Assembly (NCBI RefSeq): GCF_014218805.1
Contig: NZ_JACJUV010000001.1
Location: 1,562,501 to 1,626,500 of the forward strand
DNA: 64,000 nucleotides
Source: Teredinibacter franksiae
GTDB taxonomy: Bacteria > Pseudomonadota > Gammaproteobacteria > Pseudomonadales > Cellvibrionaceae
Reading direction: 5' to 3'
The position numbers and the translations under genes are program-made. Numbering within the stretch: position 1 is the first letter of the stretch; each line of letters begins with the position of its first letter. A model generated the notes under the pieces. That model was not told the DNA's origin. It ran no database searches and saw nothing but the letters and a program-made list of their open reading frames with translations. Shown piece by piece: positions 57,023-64,000 of this stretch.

Positions 57023-57700
57023 ATGCAACGTTGCTACATTCTAGCTGTACTGCTGTGTTTTCTTACCAGCAGCCTGCTCGCAAATCAAGATTCAACATTA
57101 GCCTTTCGCAACGGCAAAGAACTTTCGAGGTGGATATCCACCTACTACCTTTCACCCCAGCCCGAAAGGCTGACCGCCGCGATTAACACTTTTGCCGCAA
57201 ATGAAAATTCCATGCAACGAATTGAACGGCTAGACCCTATGGTGCACTTTTTCGCCGCGGCCATTAGCACACAACCGCAAATTCAACAGCAGCTTAAAGC
57301 CAGCAATACCAGGCGAAGCGGAAACGCAAAAGAATTTGTCGATAGAATAGTCCGTAAGGGCAAACATTTTTCTACCCCGGCGGCAAACGACCCAAATGAT
57401 CTCGACCTACTGTGGAGTGAGTTTTATGCCACGGGTAAAGCGCTGCCGGTCGAACACATCACCAACGTATTGGCACTAAAAGCAGACGCGATCAATTTAG
57501 ATACCAAGTTTTGGCAGCACGTAAAGATTTCCGAAAAAAGCAAAGCGCTTGAACTACTTCACTCTTCTGCTACTTGGTCGATAAGTCAAAACGCCAAAAA
57601 TCACCAAGCCGTTCTTGCCGTTTTAAAATCGATCTCAGCAGACGAAAATAAGGATAACGCTATACGCGATAAAGTGAAGGGAATAATAGCGCCACTGTAG
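57023..57700 (+). CDS. Exported protein of unknown function
   Basis: 225 residues with a signal peptide (MQRCYILAVLLCFLTSSLLA). The mature protein is helical with no motif I recognise: FRNGKELSRWISTYYLSPQPERLTAAI near the start, then a long polar region without cysteines. An AGGG-type site precedes the ATG. It ends at a short tandem repeat and converges on rlmB. Confidence 0.6.
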   Translation: MQRCYILAVLLCFLTSSLLANQDSTLAFRNGKELSRWISTYYLSPQPERLTAAINTFAANENSMQRIERLDPMVHFFAAAISTQPQIQQQLKASNTRRSGNAKEFVDRIVRKGKHFSTPAANDPNDLDLLWSEFYATGKALPVEHITNVLALKADAINLDTKFWQHVKISEKSKALELLHSSATWSISQNAKNHQAVLAVLKSISADENKDNAIRDKVKGIIAPL

Positions 57701-57711
57701 AGCAAGAGTAG

Positions 57712-57766
57712 CTCAGCTACACCTCAGCTACACCTCAGCTACGCCTACGCCACACCTCAGCTACAA
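57712..57766 (+). repeat. Five 11-bp tandem repeats
   Basis: The unit CTCAGCTACAC is present twice exactly (57712-57733), then as CTCAGCTACGC, CTACGCCACAC and CTCAGCTACAA. It lies in the 109-bp gap between convergent genes. Confidence 0.85.
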
Positions 57767-57809
57767 CACGCCACCCACACGTGGTATTCATCACACAGAA
57801 ACGGCGGCC

Positions 57810-58553
57810 TTACGCGTGGGCCTGCCGCTGGCGCAAAACCTCGAAGAGCACCACGCCTGTAGCAACGGACACATTCAAACTGGAAACACTGCCCTGCATA
57901 GGTATTTTTATCAGATCGTCACAGGTCTCTTTAGTTAATCGACGCATACCATCACCTTCGGCGCCCATAACAATCGCGCGGGAACCGGTTAGGTTCGCTT
58001 CATAGATATCGACCAAGGCTTCACCTGCCGCACCGGCAACCCAAACACCTTTATCCTGCATCTTTTTAATGGTACGAACCAAATTCGTCACCACCACCAA
58101 AGGTACCGTCTCGGCAGCACCACAGGCTACCTTGCGAGCAACTTCATTTAAGCTTGCAGAATTATCTTTGGCTATGACCACCGCATCTACACCAGCGGCA
58201 TCAGCAGAGCGCATACACGCACCTAGATTGTGCGGGTCGGTTACGCCGTCTAGCACCAGAATAAAAGGGCTATCGGCCTCGTCTATCAATTCCAGCAGCG
58301 ATAGTTCATCAAACTTTTCTCCGGGCTTCGCCAGCACAATAACGCCCTGATGATTGCCACCACTGCACAATGCATCCAACTCTTTGCGCTCAACTAAGCG
58401 CGGCTTTATTTTGTGTTGTTGCGCAGTCGCAAGCAAGCTCTTAACGCGCTGATCTTGCCTATCGCGGGCAACAATCAACTCACAAACACGTTGTGGAGCC
58501 GATTTTAATATTGACTGCACGGCGTGAATACCAAAGACGGTCTCAGTTTTCAT
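57810..58553 (-). CDS. rlmB: 23S rRNA (guanosine-2'-O-)-methyltransferase RlmB
   Basis: 247 residues. SpoU/TrmH family: substrate-binding N-domain (MKTETVFGIHAVQSIL), then the knotted SAM domain with DGVTDPHNLGACMRSADAAG (motif 1), VMGAEGDGMRRL (motif 2) and SLNVSVATGVVLFE (motif 3). It methylates G2251 of 23S rRNA. It follows rnr by 14 bp, the classic rnr-rlmB operon. Confidence 0.95.
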   Translation of the reverse strand: MKTETVFGIHAVQSILKSAPQRVCELIVARDRQDQRVKSLLATAQQHKIKPRLVERKELDALCSGGNHQGVIVLAKPGEKFDELSLLELIDEADSPFILVLDGVTDPHNLGACMRSADAAGVDAVVIAKDNSASLNEVARKVACGAAETVPLVVVTNLVRTIKKMQDKGVWVAGAAGEALVDIYEANLTGSRAIVMGAEGDGMRRLTKETCDDLIKIPMQGSVSSLNVSVATGVVLFEVLRQRQAHA

Positions 58554-58567
58554 ATTTACCTTACTGC

Positions 58568-61189
58568 TTATTTTGTTTTTTGCTTAGAGGCTTTTTTAAC
58601 TGGCGCTTTCTTTGCCGGTGCCTTTTTTACTGTTGCCTTACTAGCCGATGTTTTGTTTACGCGCTTTTCATGTTTATTGTTCACGCTTTTCTTTTTTGGT
58701 TTGGCTTTGGCTTTGGCTTTGGCTTTGGCTTTGGGTTTTGCACTTGACTTAGATTTAGCCTTAGGCGTATTCCCAGCGGCCGTTTTTGCCTGTGTGCCAG
58801 GCGACTTGCGTTCGCTTTTTCCAAGTGTTTCCGTGTCTGCTTTCACCGCCGTGCGCTTACGCGGCACTCTGCCACCCGCGCCGCGATCATCTTTGCCTGC
58901 CCGCTCTTTGCCTTTAACCGGCATTTTGATTTTTTTCTTTTTGCTTGCTTTAACGCCTGTTAATTCAAAATCAATTTTGCGTTCATCCAGGTCAACACGA
59001 ACAACTTGCACTTTCAGCTCATCACCCAAACGGAACACCTGACGTGTTCGCTCACCTACCAAGCGGTGGTGGGTAACGTCGTGCTGGTAGTAATCCTGAG
59101 GCAAGCCCGTTATGTGCACCAAACCTTCAATATAGATATCCTTTAGCTCCACAAACAGGCCGAACCCTGTTACGGCGCTAACCACCCCCTCGTATTCCTC
59201 ACCCACGTGGTCCTTCAAAAATTCACACTTCAGCCAACTCACCACATCCCGCGTTGCGTCGTCGGCTCGTCGCTCAGTTAACGAACACTGCTCACCAAAA
59301 ACAGCCATGTCGCCCAAGGTGTAGGGGTAAATAACTTCTGCCGATAGCGGTGTAGCATCCGGGTGACGAGTAACGCGTGAGGTTTCAACATTAGAGCGCA
59401 CCACCTTGCGAATAGCACGGTGAACCAGCAAATCTGGGTAGCGACGAATGGGCGAGGTAAAATGGGTATAGGCCGGGTAGGCAAGACCAAAATGCCCAGC
59501 ATTCTGTGGCTGGTAAACCGCCTGGTTCATACTGCGTAACAAAACCGTCTGAATAATTTGTTGGTCTGGGCGGCCTTCAATGGCGGCCATCACCACTTGA
59601 TACTCCTGTGGCGTTACCTCCTCCGTCCAGGGCACCTGAATGCCAAGCTCAGCCAGAAACGCGTGTACCCGTTCGATTTTCTCTGCCTTCGGCGGCTCAT
59701 GAACACGATACAACCCCGGTAACTTCAGTGCTTCAAGAAAACGCGCACTACAAACGTTAGCCGCTAACATGCACTCTTCAATAACTTTGTGTGCATCATT
59801 CCTATCGGTGGGCACAATGCGATCGATCTTTCGATCGCTGTCAAAAAGAATACGCGTTTCCCGTGTTTCAAAATCGATTGCGCCACGTACATCTCTGGCT
59901 GCGCGCAACACTTTGTACAGGGCGTAGAGCTCATCCAGCTGCACCAGGCATTCCCGAAGCTCCTGGCGAATGGCACTTTGCTTTTGCCCCTGCTCGGCCA
60001 GCGCCTGCCCCACCTGCGTATAGGTAAGTCGCGCATGGGAATGCATTACACCTTCAAAAAACTTGTAGCCACTGATCTTTCCCGTAGCACTAATGGTCAT
60101 CTCACAAACCATACACAAACGATCAACGTGCGGATTTAGGGAACACAAGCCGTTGGAGAGTACCTCGGGTAACATCGGTACGACAAAATCGGGAAAATAC
60201 ACCGAATTGCCGCGCACCTGCGCTTCGCGATCAAGCGCTGAGCCAGGCTGAACATAGTGAGAAACATCGGCTATGGCGACAAACAAACGCCAGCCGCCGC
60301 TGCGCTTTGCCTCGCAATAAACGGCGTCATCAAAGTCGCGCGCATCCTCACCATCAATTGTAACGAACGGCAACTCCCGCAGGTCTATACGATTAGCTTT
60401 ATCGGCTTCAGCCACCTCTGGTGAAATACCTTTAGCTTCGGAATCAACACCCCCAGGCCAAATATGAGGAATACCATGGGAACGAATAGCCACATCAATT
60501 TCCATTCCGGGCGCCAGATGATCACCCAACACCTCGGCCACATGCCCCGTAGGCATTTGATGTCGGTCTGGCTGAACCACCACATCGACCACCACAATTT
60601 GACCGGGAGCTGCTCCTGCGGTCTTGTCTGGTGGAACCAATACATCACGACCTATACGGGGGTTGTCTGGCCGCACATAATGAATACCCTGCTCGTGAAC
60701 AAACTTGCCGACAATCTGCTGGGTATTGCGCACCAACACCTCAACAATACTGCCTTCAATACGCCCGCGGTGCCCTTCGGGCCCTGGCCGTACTAACACT
60801 TCATCGCCGTCGAAAACCTTGCGCATCTGGCGGTTAGTTAAATAGATATCCTGGGAGCCATCAACCGGTATAACAAAGCCAAAGCCATCTCTGTGGCCCT
60901 GCACGCGCCCCCTAATCAGTGCCATCTTGTCGACACGTCCGTAGGCACCCTTTCGGTTCGACATGATCTGGCCATCTCTTTCCATGGCAATTAAGCGGCG
61001 GCGCAGCGCCTCCTTCTGATCGTCATCACCGACCGACATCGCTGCACCCAACGCTTTACGGCTCATTGGCCCAGGCGACTGGTCTAGCAGCTCGAGAATA
61101 TATTCCCGGCTGGGAATCGGCTTTTCATAATTGGCTGCTTCGCGCGCTGCGTGAGGGTCTTTGTTCGACGTTCGCTTTCGTTTGCTCAA
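58568..61189 (-). CDS. rnr: Ribonuclease R with Lys/Ala-rich tail
   Basis: About 873 residues from TTG 61189; another TTG at 61228 is in frame, and no ATG precedes the conserved NYEKPIPSREYILELL. Domains: HTH, two cold-shock domains, RNB nuclease (DARDFDDAVYCE with the catalytic Asp cluster) and an S1 domain (GEEYEGVVSAVTGFGLFVEL). The last 130 residues are basic and repetitive (KAKAKA, then KKAPAKKAPVKKA), encoded in part by GGCTTT hexamers. It degrades structured RNA 3' to 5'. Confidence 0.94.
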   Translation of the reverse strand: MSKRKRTSNKDPHAAREAANYEKPIPSREYILELLDQSPGPMSRKALGAAMSVGDDDQKEALRRRLIAMERDGQIMSNRKGAYGRVDKMALIRGRVQGHRDGFGFVIPVDGSQDIYLTNRQMRKVFDGDEVLVRPGPEGHRGRIEGSIVEVLVRNTQQIVGKFVHEQGIHYVRPDNPRIGRDVLVPPDKTAGAAPGQIVVVDVVVQPDRHQMPTGHVAEVLGDHLAPGMEIDVAIRSHGIPHIWPGGVDSEAKGISPEVAEADKANRIDLRELPFVTIDGEDARDFDDAVYCEAKRSGGWRLFVAIADVSHYVQPGSALDREAQVRGNSVYFPDFVVPMLPEVLSNGLCSLNPHVDRLCMVCEMTISATGKISGYKFFEGVMHSHARLTYTQVGQALAEQGQKQSAIRQELRECLVQLDELYALYKVLRAARDVRGAIDFETRETRILFDSDRKIDRIVPTDRNDAHKVIEECMLAANVCSARFLEALKLPGLYRVHEPPKAEKIERVHAFLAELGIQVPWTEEVTPQEYQVVMAAIEGRPDQQIIQTVLLRSMNQAVYQPQNAGHFGLAYPAYTHFTSPIRRYPDLLVHRAIRKVVRSNVETSRVTRHPDATPLSAEVIYPYTLGDMAVFGEQCSLTERRADDATRDVVSWLKCEFLKDHVGEEYEGVVSAVTGFGLFVELKDIYIEGLVHITGLPQDYYQHDVTHHRLVGERTRQVFRLGDELKVQVVRVDLDERKIDFELTGVKASKKKKIKMPVKGKERAGKDDRGAGGRVPRKRTAVKADTETLGKSERKSPGTQAKTAAGNTPKAKSKSSAKPKAKAKAKAKAKPKKKSVNNKHEKRVNKTSASKATVKKAPAKKAPVKKASKQKTK
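58696..58736. repeat. Hexanucleotide repeat inside rnr
   Basis: Successive GGCTTT units on the plus strand (six-base period, in frame) encode alternating Lys-Ala in the RNase R tail. A change in unit number would alter tail length without a frameshift. Confidence 0.8.
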
Positions 61190-61280
61190 GAGAGGTGTCC
61201 ATGAAGGGAAGGGGGTATATAAAGGCAATATAGCAAATTAACACGAACCACATAAGCAGTAGGCAATTGAACTCGACCAA

Positions 61281-61309
61281 TTGACAACAGAAGCCAACAA
61301 ATTTATAGT
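61281..61309 (+). promoter_or_regulatory. Promoter of tRNA-Leu
   Basis: Perfect TTGACA (61281-61286), a 17-base spacer and TATAGT (61304-61309), followed by a GC-rich discriminator (GCGCGCCC), typical of stringently controlled stable RNA promoters. It is about 98 bp upstream of the tRNA. Confidence 0.75.
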
Positions 61310-61406
61310 GCGCGCCCTGTATTTGATGCTGGTTGAAATGCCGCCATACTAGGTCTTTTCAAGTGAAAGTACAGGTAGACAGGCAACACAACAAGCTGTT
61401 TTAAAA

Positions 61407-61493
61407 GCCCAGATGGTGAAATTGGTAGACACGCTAGCTTCAGGTGCTAGTGCTCGCAAGGGCGTGGAGGTTCAAGTCCTCTTCTGGGCACCA
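61407..61493 (+). tRNA. tRNA-Leu, anticodon CAG
   Basis: An 87-base tRNA including the encoded CCA. The acceptor arms GCCCAGA and TCTGGGC pair; the anticodon stem CTAGC/GCTAG holds the loop TTCAGGT with anticodon CAG (reads CUG). The long variable arm is as expected for tRNA-Leu. The T arm has GTTCAAGTC. Downstream genes are accessory, so it may be an integration site. Confidence 0.95.
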
Positions 61494-61532
61494 ACTATAA
61501 ATTGTTGTTTTTGCTAGCGATAATTGAATTCT

Positions 61533-61570
61533 AAGACGCCGAAATTACTCACGTGATTTCGGCGTCTTTG
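61533..61570 (+). terminator. Hairpin terminator after tRNA-Leu
   Basis: AAGACGCCGAAAT (61533-61545) pairs with ATTTCGGCGTCTT (61556-61568), a 13-bp perfect stem with a 10-base loop, followed by a short T run. It begins 40 bp after the tRNA. Confidence 0.7.
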
Positions 61571-61938
61571 GTTGTGCGCCCAAATTGTGCCCATGTGGTG
61601 CCCACAATAAAAACGCTCTAGCAGCCTTGTTTACGGCTATTGAAACCTAGTCTGCTCCTGCCCTGTAAATCCACCTTAAAAACATTGGACGCCAAGCTGT
61701 CAAGGGCGAATAAAGTTTGTGAATAACTAGGGGCAATTAACCCGCGATACACTTAAACAAGTGACCGTCATGTTGATGCCAAAAACAACCATTAACCAGA
61801 ATGATCGCTTTATATTTGGGGAATACCAAATCGGGCTTACCCCGTAAATCTGGTTTATGCAGTCGATACCTAAAGCCTCTTCTCATGCAAACCTTTGCGG
61901 ATTAACATCTCAAACTTCGTATTCTTCCCGCCATACGT
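61571..61938. other. Gene-free stretch between tRNA-Leu and the nuclease gene
   Basis: About 370 bp without a recognisable gene. Three TGCGCCC/TGCCC repeats occur at 61574-61604. No integrase gene and no copy of the tRNA 3' end were found by eye. Confidence 0.45.
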
Positions 61939-63249
61939 TTATCCCGAAAAACTGGCTCTATAACTTTGTGGCTGTAGATTGACATACCGATCCACTGCAC
62001 CGTTTAACTGATATATTCTCGCCTGTTGCCTGAAGTCATACACTCGATAGAGGCTGTAAGATCTTTCCCTTTCTTTGGAAAAAGCAACTTCATTTTCACT
62101 GATAAAAAAGGGTTGGTATTTGCCGCTGTTAGTAGTTTTTACCTCAATAAATAACTCTTCGTCACACTCATGGTTAAAAGAACGAACATCATAGCCCAAA
62201 CCATCACCCTGCTCGTTACTGCTCCACTCTACTTCTCTTGCGAGATCTTTACGACCAGCCTGTTCCAATCTGTAGCGCTCATATTCAATCACGAATGCCT
62301 CGCCCCGCTTACCTAATTTACGATTGTTACATTCACGCTCGGTGTAATTAATTTTTCTAGCTAAGTATTGGCGCTTGGGCTCTTGAATGTTACAAATACG
62401 CTCAGGCAGCTCTGGATCCAATACTGTAGCCCAATCAATCTGGGCGGGAAACTCTGGGATTAATACATCAGCTATCTGTGCAATATGCTCAATGTCAGAC
62501 TCATGGGCAGCTATATGCGCCAACACAACCGATTTAAGCTGCTGCTGGTAGTTGAATGCAGGTTTATAGCCTTGGATATACGGTTGCCCCATGTCAATTA
62601 ATACTGCACTAATATTTTGATGTTTGAACTCAATAGAACCTTCACTACGCTTATTGAGCCTGCGCATTAACCTTCTGCGATGCTCTGCCTTATTATATTT
62701 TATGCCACCGATCTCTTTACTTAACATCACGAAATAATCTTGCACAATAGCTTCACATTCCAACCAATCCCAACCACTACCCACTTTAAGCAGTTCAGCA
62801 CGCATTTGATTATCGATTTTTTTATTCAAGGATATTTTAAATAATTCTCTGACTACACCATTAGTCAACAGCTCAAACAATTCGTCATCCAGGTACGAAA
62901 AAGAAATACATTCAATGATAGTGGACGAAAGATCGCTCATACTGAGACTGCTGTAAGCGTCAGCCTTACCCGGTTTGATATGGTGGTGCCAAAAGCCATT
63001 GTTTCGCAAATAAAAGAAAGGCACGTATGGATTGCTGTACTTACCGTGTCCGGTCAAGGCATTAAAGTGACGATTAAAGGCTGCGTTAAGCGCATGGTCA
63101 TAAGCTATACGGTTTTCAGAAATTAAACCGCACTCGATAAGATCAATAACCGCCAATAGCATGGCTACTTTTTCAAAAGTTTCTTCTTCATAGTTCACTG
63201 AGCTGAGTGCCAAGCTAGAAAACCTGTACTCGTAATCTAGCAAGCCCAT
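61939..63249 (-). CDS. Candidate modification-dependent restriction nuclease (sulfur-binding-like N-terminus plus DUF3883)
   Basis: 436 residues from ATG 63249 (GGAA eight bases upstream); a TTG at 63261 is in frame. The N-terminal 110 residues (LLAVIDLIECGLI, then PYVPFFYLRNNGFWHHH) resemble the DNA sulfur-binding domain of type IV restriction enzymes. The middle is basic (EHRRRLMRRLNKRSEG). The C-terminus is a DUF3883 domain with PD-(D/E)XK features: an Asp in GLGYDVRSF and EVK in LFIEVKTTNSG. It probably cuts modified foreign DNA; substrate is inferred. It lies downstream of tRNA-Leu near a Fic gene. Confidence 0.65.
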   Translation of the reverse strand: MGLLDYEYRFSSLALSSVNYEEETFEKVAMLLAVIDLIECGLISENRIAYDHALNAAFNRHFNALTGHGKYSNPYVPFFYLRNNGFWHHHIKPGKADAYSSLSMSDLSSTIIECISFSYLDDELFELLTNGVVRELFKISLNKKIDNQMRAELLKVGSGWDWLECEAIVQDYFVMLSKEIGGIKYNKAEHRRRLMRRLNKRSEGSIEFKHQNISAVLIDMGQPYIQGYKPAFNYQQQLKSVVLAHIAAHESDIEHIAQIADVLIPEFPAQIDWATVLDPELPERICNIQEPKRQYLARKINYTERECNNRKLGKRGEAFVIEYERYRLEQAGRKDLAREVEWSSNEQGDGLGYDVRSFNHECDEELFIEVKTTNSGKYQPFFISENEVAFSKERERSYSLYRVYDFRQQARIYQLNGAVDRYVNLQPQSYRASFSG

Positions 63250-63598
63250 GACTGATTCCAATAAACAATTTTACTTGATGTCAACCACCAACATTGATGT
63301 TCACGCCCGAAGCTCCTTCGTAGAAAATGGTCTTCGTGGATGGTTTCTATTAAATCTTGTTCTTTCACGTTATTCTCTTTCTAAGAATTCACTAATTCAT
63401 ACCGTCCGGACTTGCTACTATCCACCACAATTAAAAATTCAACCTAGGGTGAATAAACCTCTCCCTTCCCTCCTACTGCTCGACTAACACGTCAATACTA
63501 ACCAGTTTTTTAAGGTATTCCGAGGCCGTCTTCCGCTTGGCAATGATATGCATTTAAAGGGACAGCTTTATTATTAACTACCCACAAACCCTACTCTT
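63250..63598. other. Gene-free stretch between Fic and nuclease genes
   Basis: About 350 bp. A plus-strand frame (63248-63487, 79 codons) overlaps the nuclease start and has no features of a real gene. The nuclease promoter presumably lies here. Confidence 0.45.
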
Positions 63599-64000
63599 TT
63601 ATCGTCGACCAAATAAAGCGAGATATTCGGTGAAATAGAACTGTCGGTTACGCCGCCCTCCAGTCAATTCGGTCAACACGCCATACTTTACAAAATCACT
63701 CACTAAAGCAGCCGCAGTATTTGTCTTAGTATTCAGCAGCGCAGCTACCTCTTTAATTGAGACCACGGGGTCTTGATAAAGGTGACGTATCAACGACTGC
63801 ACATTCTCTTGTCGGCGGGCACTAAAACGTAGCAAGACCTCTTGTTCCACTCGCAGCTTCAACGCCAAAATGTCTTTAAACACCTGAATGGAGTTTGCCG
63901 CCGTTTCAACGACACCATGCAAAAAGAATATCAACCACTGCTTTAACTGACCGGATTCACGAACGGCCATCAGGCAATCCACATACTGCGTTTTATTACG
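63599..64000 (-). CDS. Fic family protein, C-terminal part (runs off window)
   Basis: 134 codons are visible; the frame is open to the last base. QWLIFFLHGVVETAANSI and the winged-helix end (VSIKEVAALLNTKTNTAAALVSDFVKYGVLTELTGGRRNRQFYF) match the C-terminal domains of class Fic proteins. The catalytic HPFxxGNGR motif would be to the right of the window. Fic enzymes AMPylate target proteins; some act as toxin modules. Confidence 0.8.
   Translation of the reverse strand, partial: RNKTQYVDCLMAVRESGQLKQWLIFFLHGVVETAANSIQVFKDILALKLRVEQEVLLRFSARRQENVQSLIRHLYQDPVVSIKEVAALLNTKTNTAAALVSDFVKYGVLTELTGGRRNRQFYFTEYLALFGRR

Noticed and set aside
63248-63487. 79-codon plus-strand frame
   Set aside because: It overlaps the nuclease start region in antisense and has no family features.
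1-64000. CRISPR arrays, rRNA genes, intact insertion sequences
   Set aside because: No regularly spaced repeats, rRNA sequence or transposase gene was seen anywhere in the window.

Overview
The window looks like a chromosomal segment of a marine, polysaccharide-degrading gammaproteobacterium of the Cellvibrionaceae type (Saccharophagus/Teredinibacter/Cellvibrio relatives). The reasons are the polyserine linker on a GH10 xylanase lipoprotein, several secreted carbohydrate-active enzymes beside housekeeping genes, and Pseudomonas-like gene orders (tyrS/M23 peptidase/anmK; PilZ-like/fimX/serB; rpsF-rpsR-DUF2232-rplI-dnaB). The genus is inferred from gene content only.

Layout. 1-2.8 kb: a solute:sodium symporter and a gene-free stretch with a candidate small RNA and a perfect 17-bp hairpin. 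2.8-11.1 kb: a leftward type IV pilus minor-pilin operon, fimT-pilV-pilW-pilX-pilY1-pilE. It is damaged: fimT has one in-frame stop, pilY1 has two, and pilX is offset from its coupled start by an A9 tract. 12-18.2 kb: a membrane protein with a degenerate GGDEF domain, tyrS, a murein endopeptidase, anmK and an SRAP protein. 18.2-27.8 kb: a GH10 xylanase lipoprotein (reading frame broken at a G7 tract) translationally coupled to a secreted SGNH acetylesterase, then ygiQ, a GntR/FadR regulator and a GH2 beta-galactosidase-like lipoprotein. 28-33 kb: two polytopic membrane proteins and cysE. 32.8-36.7 kb: the EF-P modification set epmA, efp and epmB, with a DUF2884 gene in between. 36.7-43.3 kb: PilZ-like protein, FimX, SerB and a membrane protein, in the order seen around fimX in Pseudomonas. 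43.3-51 kb: a small repeat element, DUF924, an OlsF-like fusion acyltransferase, MAPEG, Smr, PpnN, SlyD and acetyl-CoA synthetase. 51.5-56.6 kb: panD, panC, dnaB, rplI, DUF2232, rpsR and rpsF, headed by a clear S6:S18-type leader. 57-61.2 kb: a secreted unknown protein, rlmB and rnr. 61.4-64 kb: tRNA-Leu(CAG) followed by an accessory segment with a candidate modification-dependent restriction nuclease (sulfur-binding-like N-terminus plus DUF3883) and the C-terminal part of a Fic protein that runs off the window.

How the parts connect. FimX and the PilZ-like protein are c-di-GMP-linked pilus assembly factors and are intact, whereas the minor pilin/PilY1 operon carries three nonsense codons. 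This suggests recent loss of the surface adhesin/priming complex, or an unusual expression mode. The xylanase, acetylesterase, GH2 enzyme and SSS transporter fit plant or algal polysaccharide use. The EpmA/EpmB/EF-P set supports translation of polyproline proteins.
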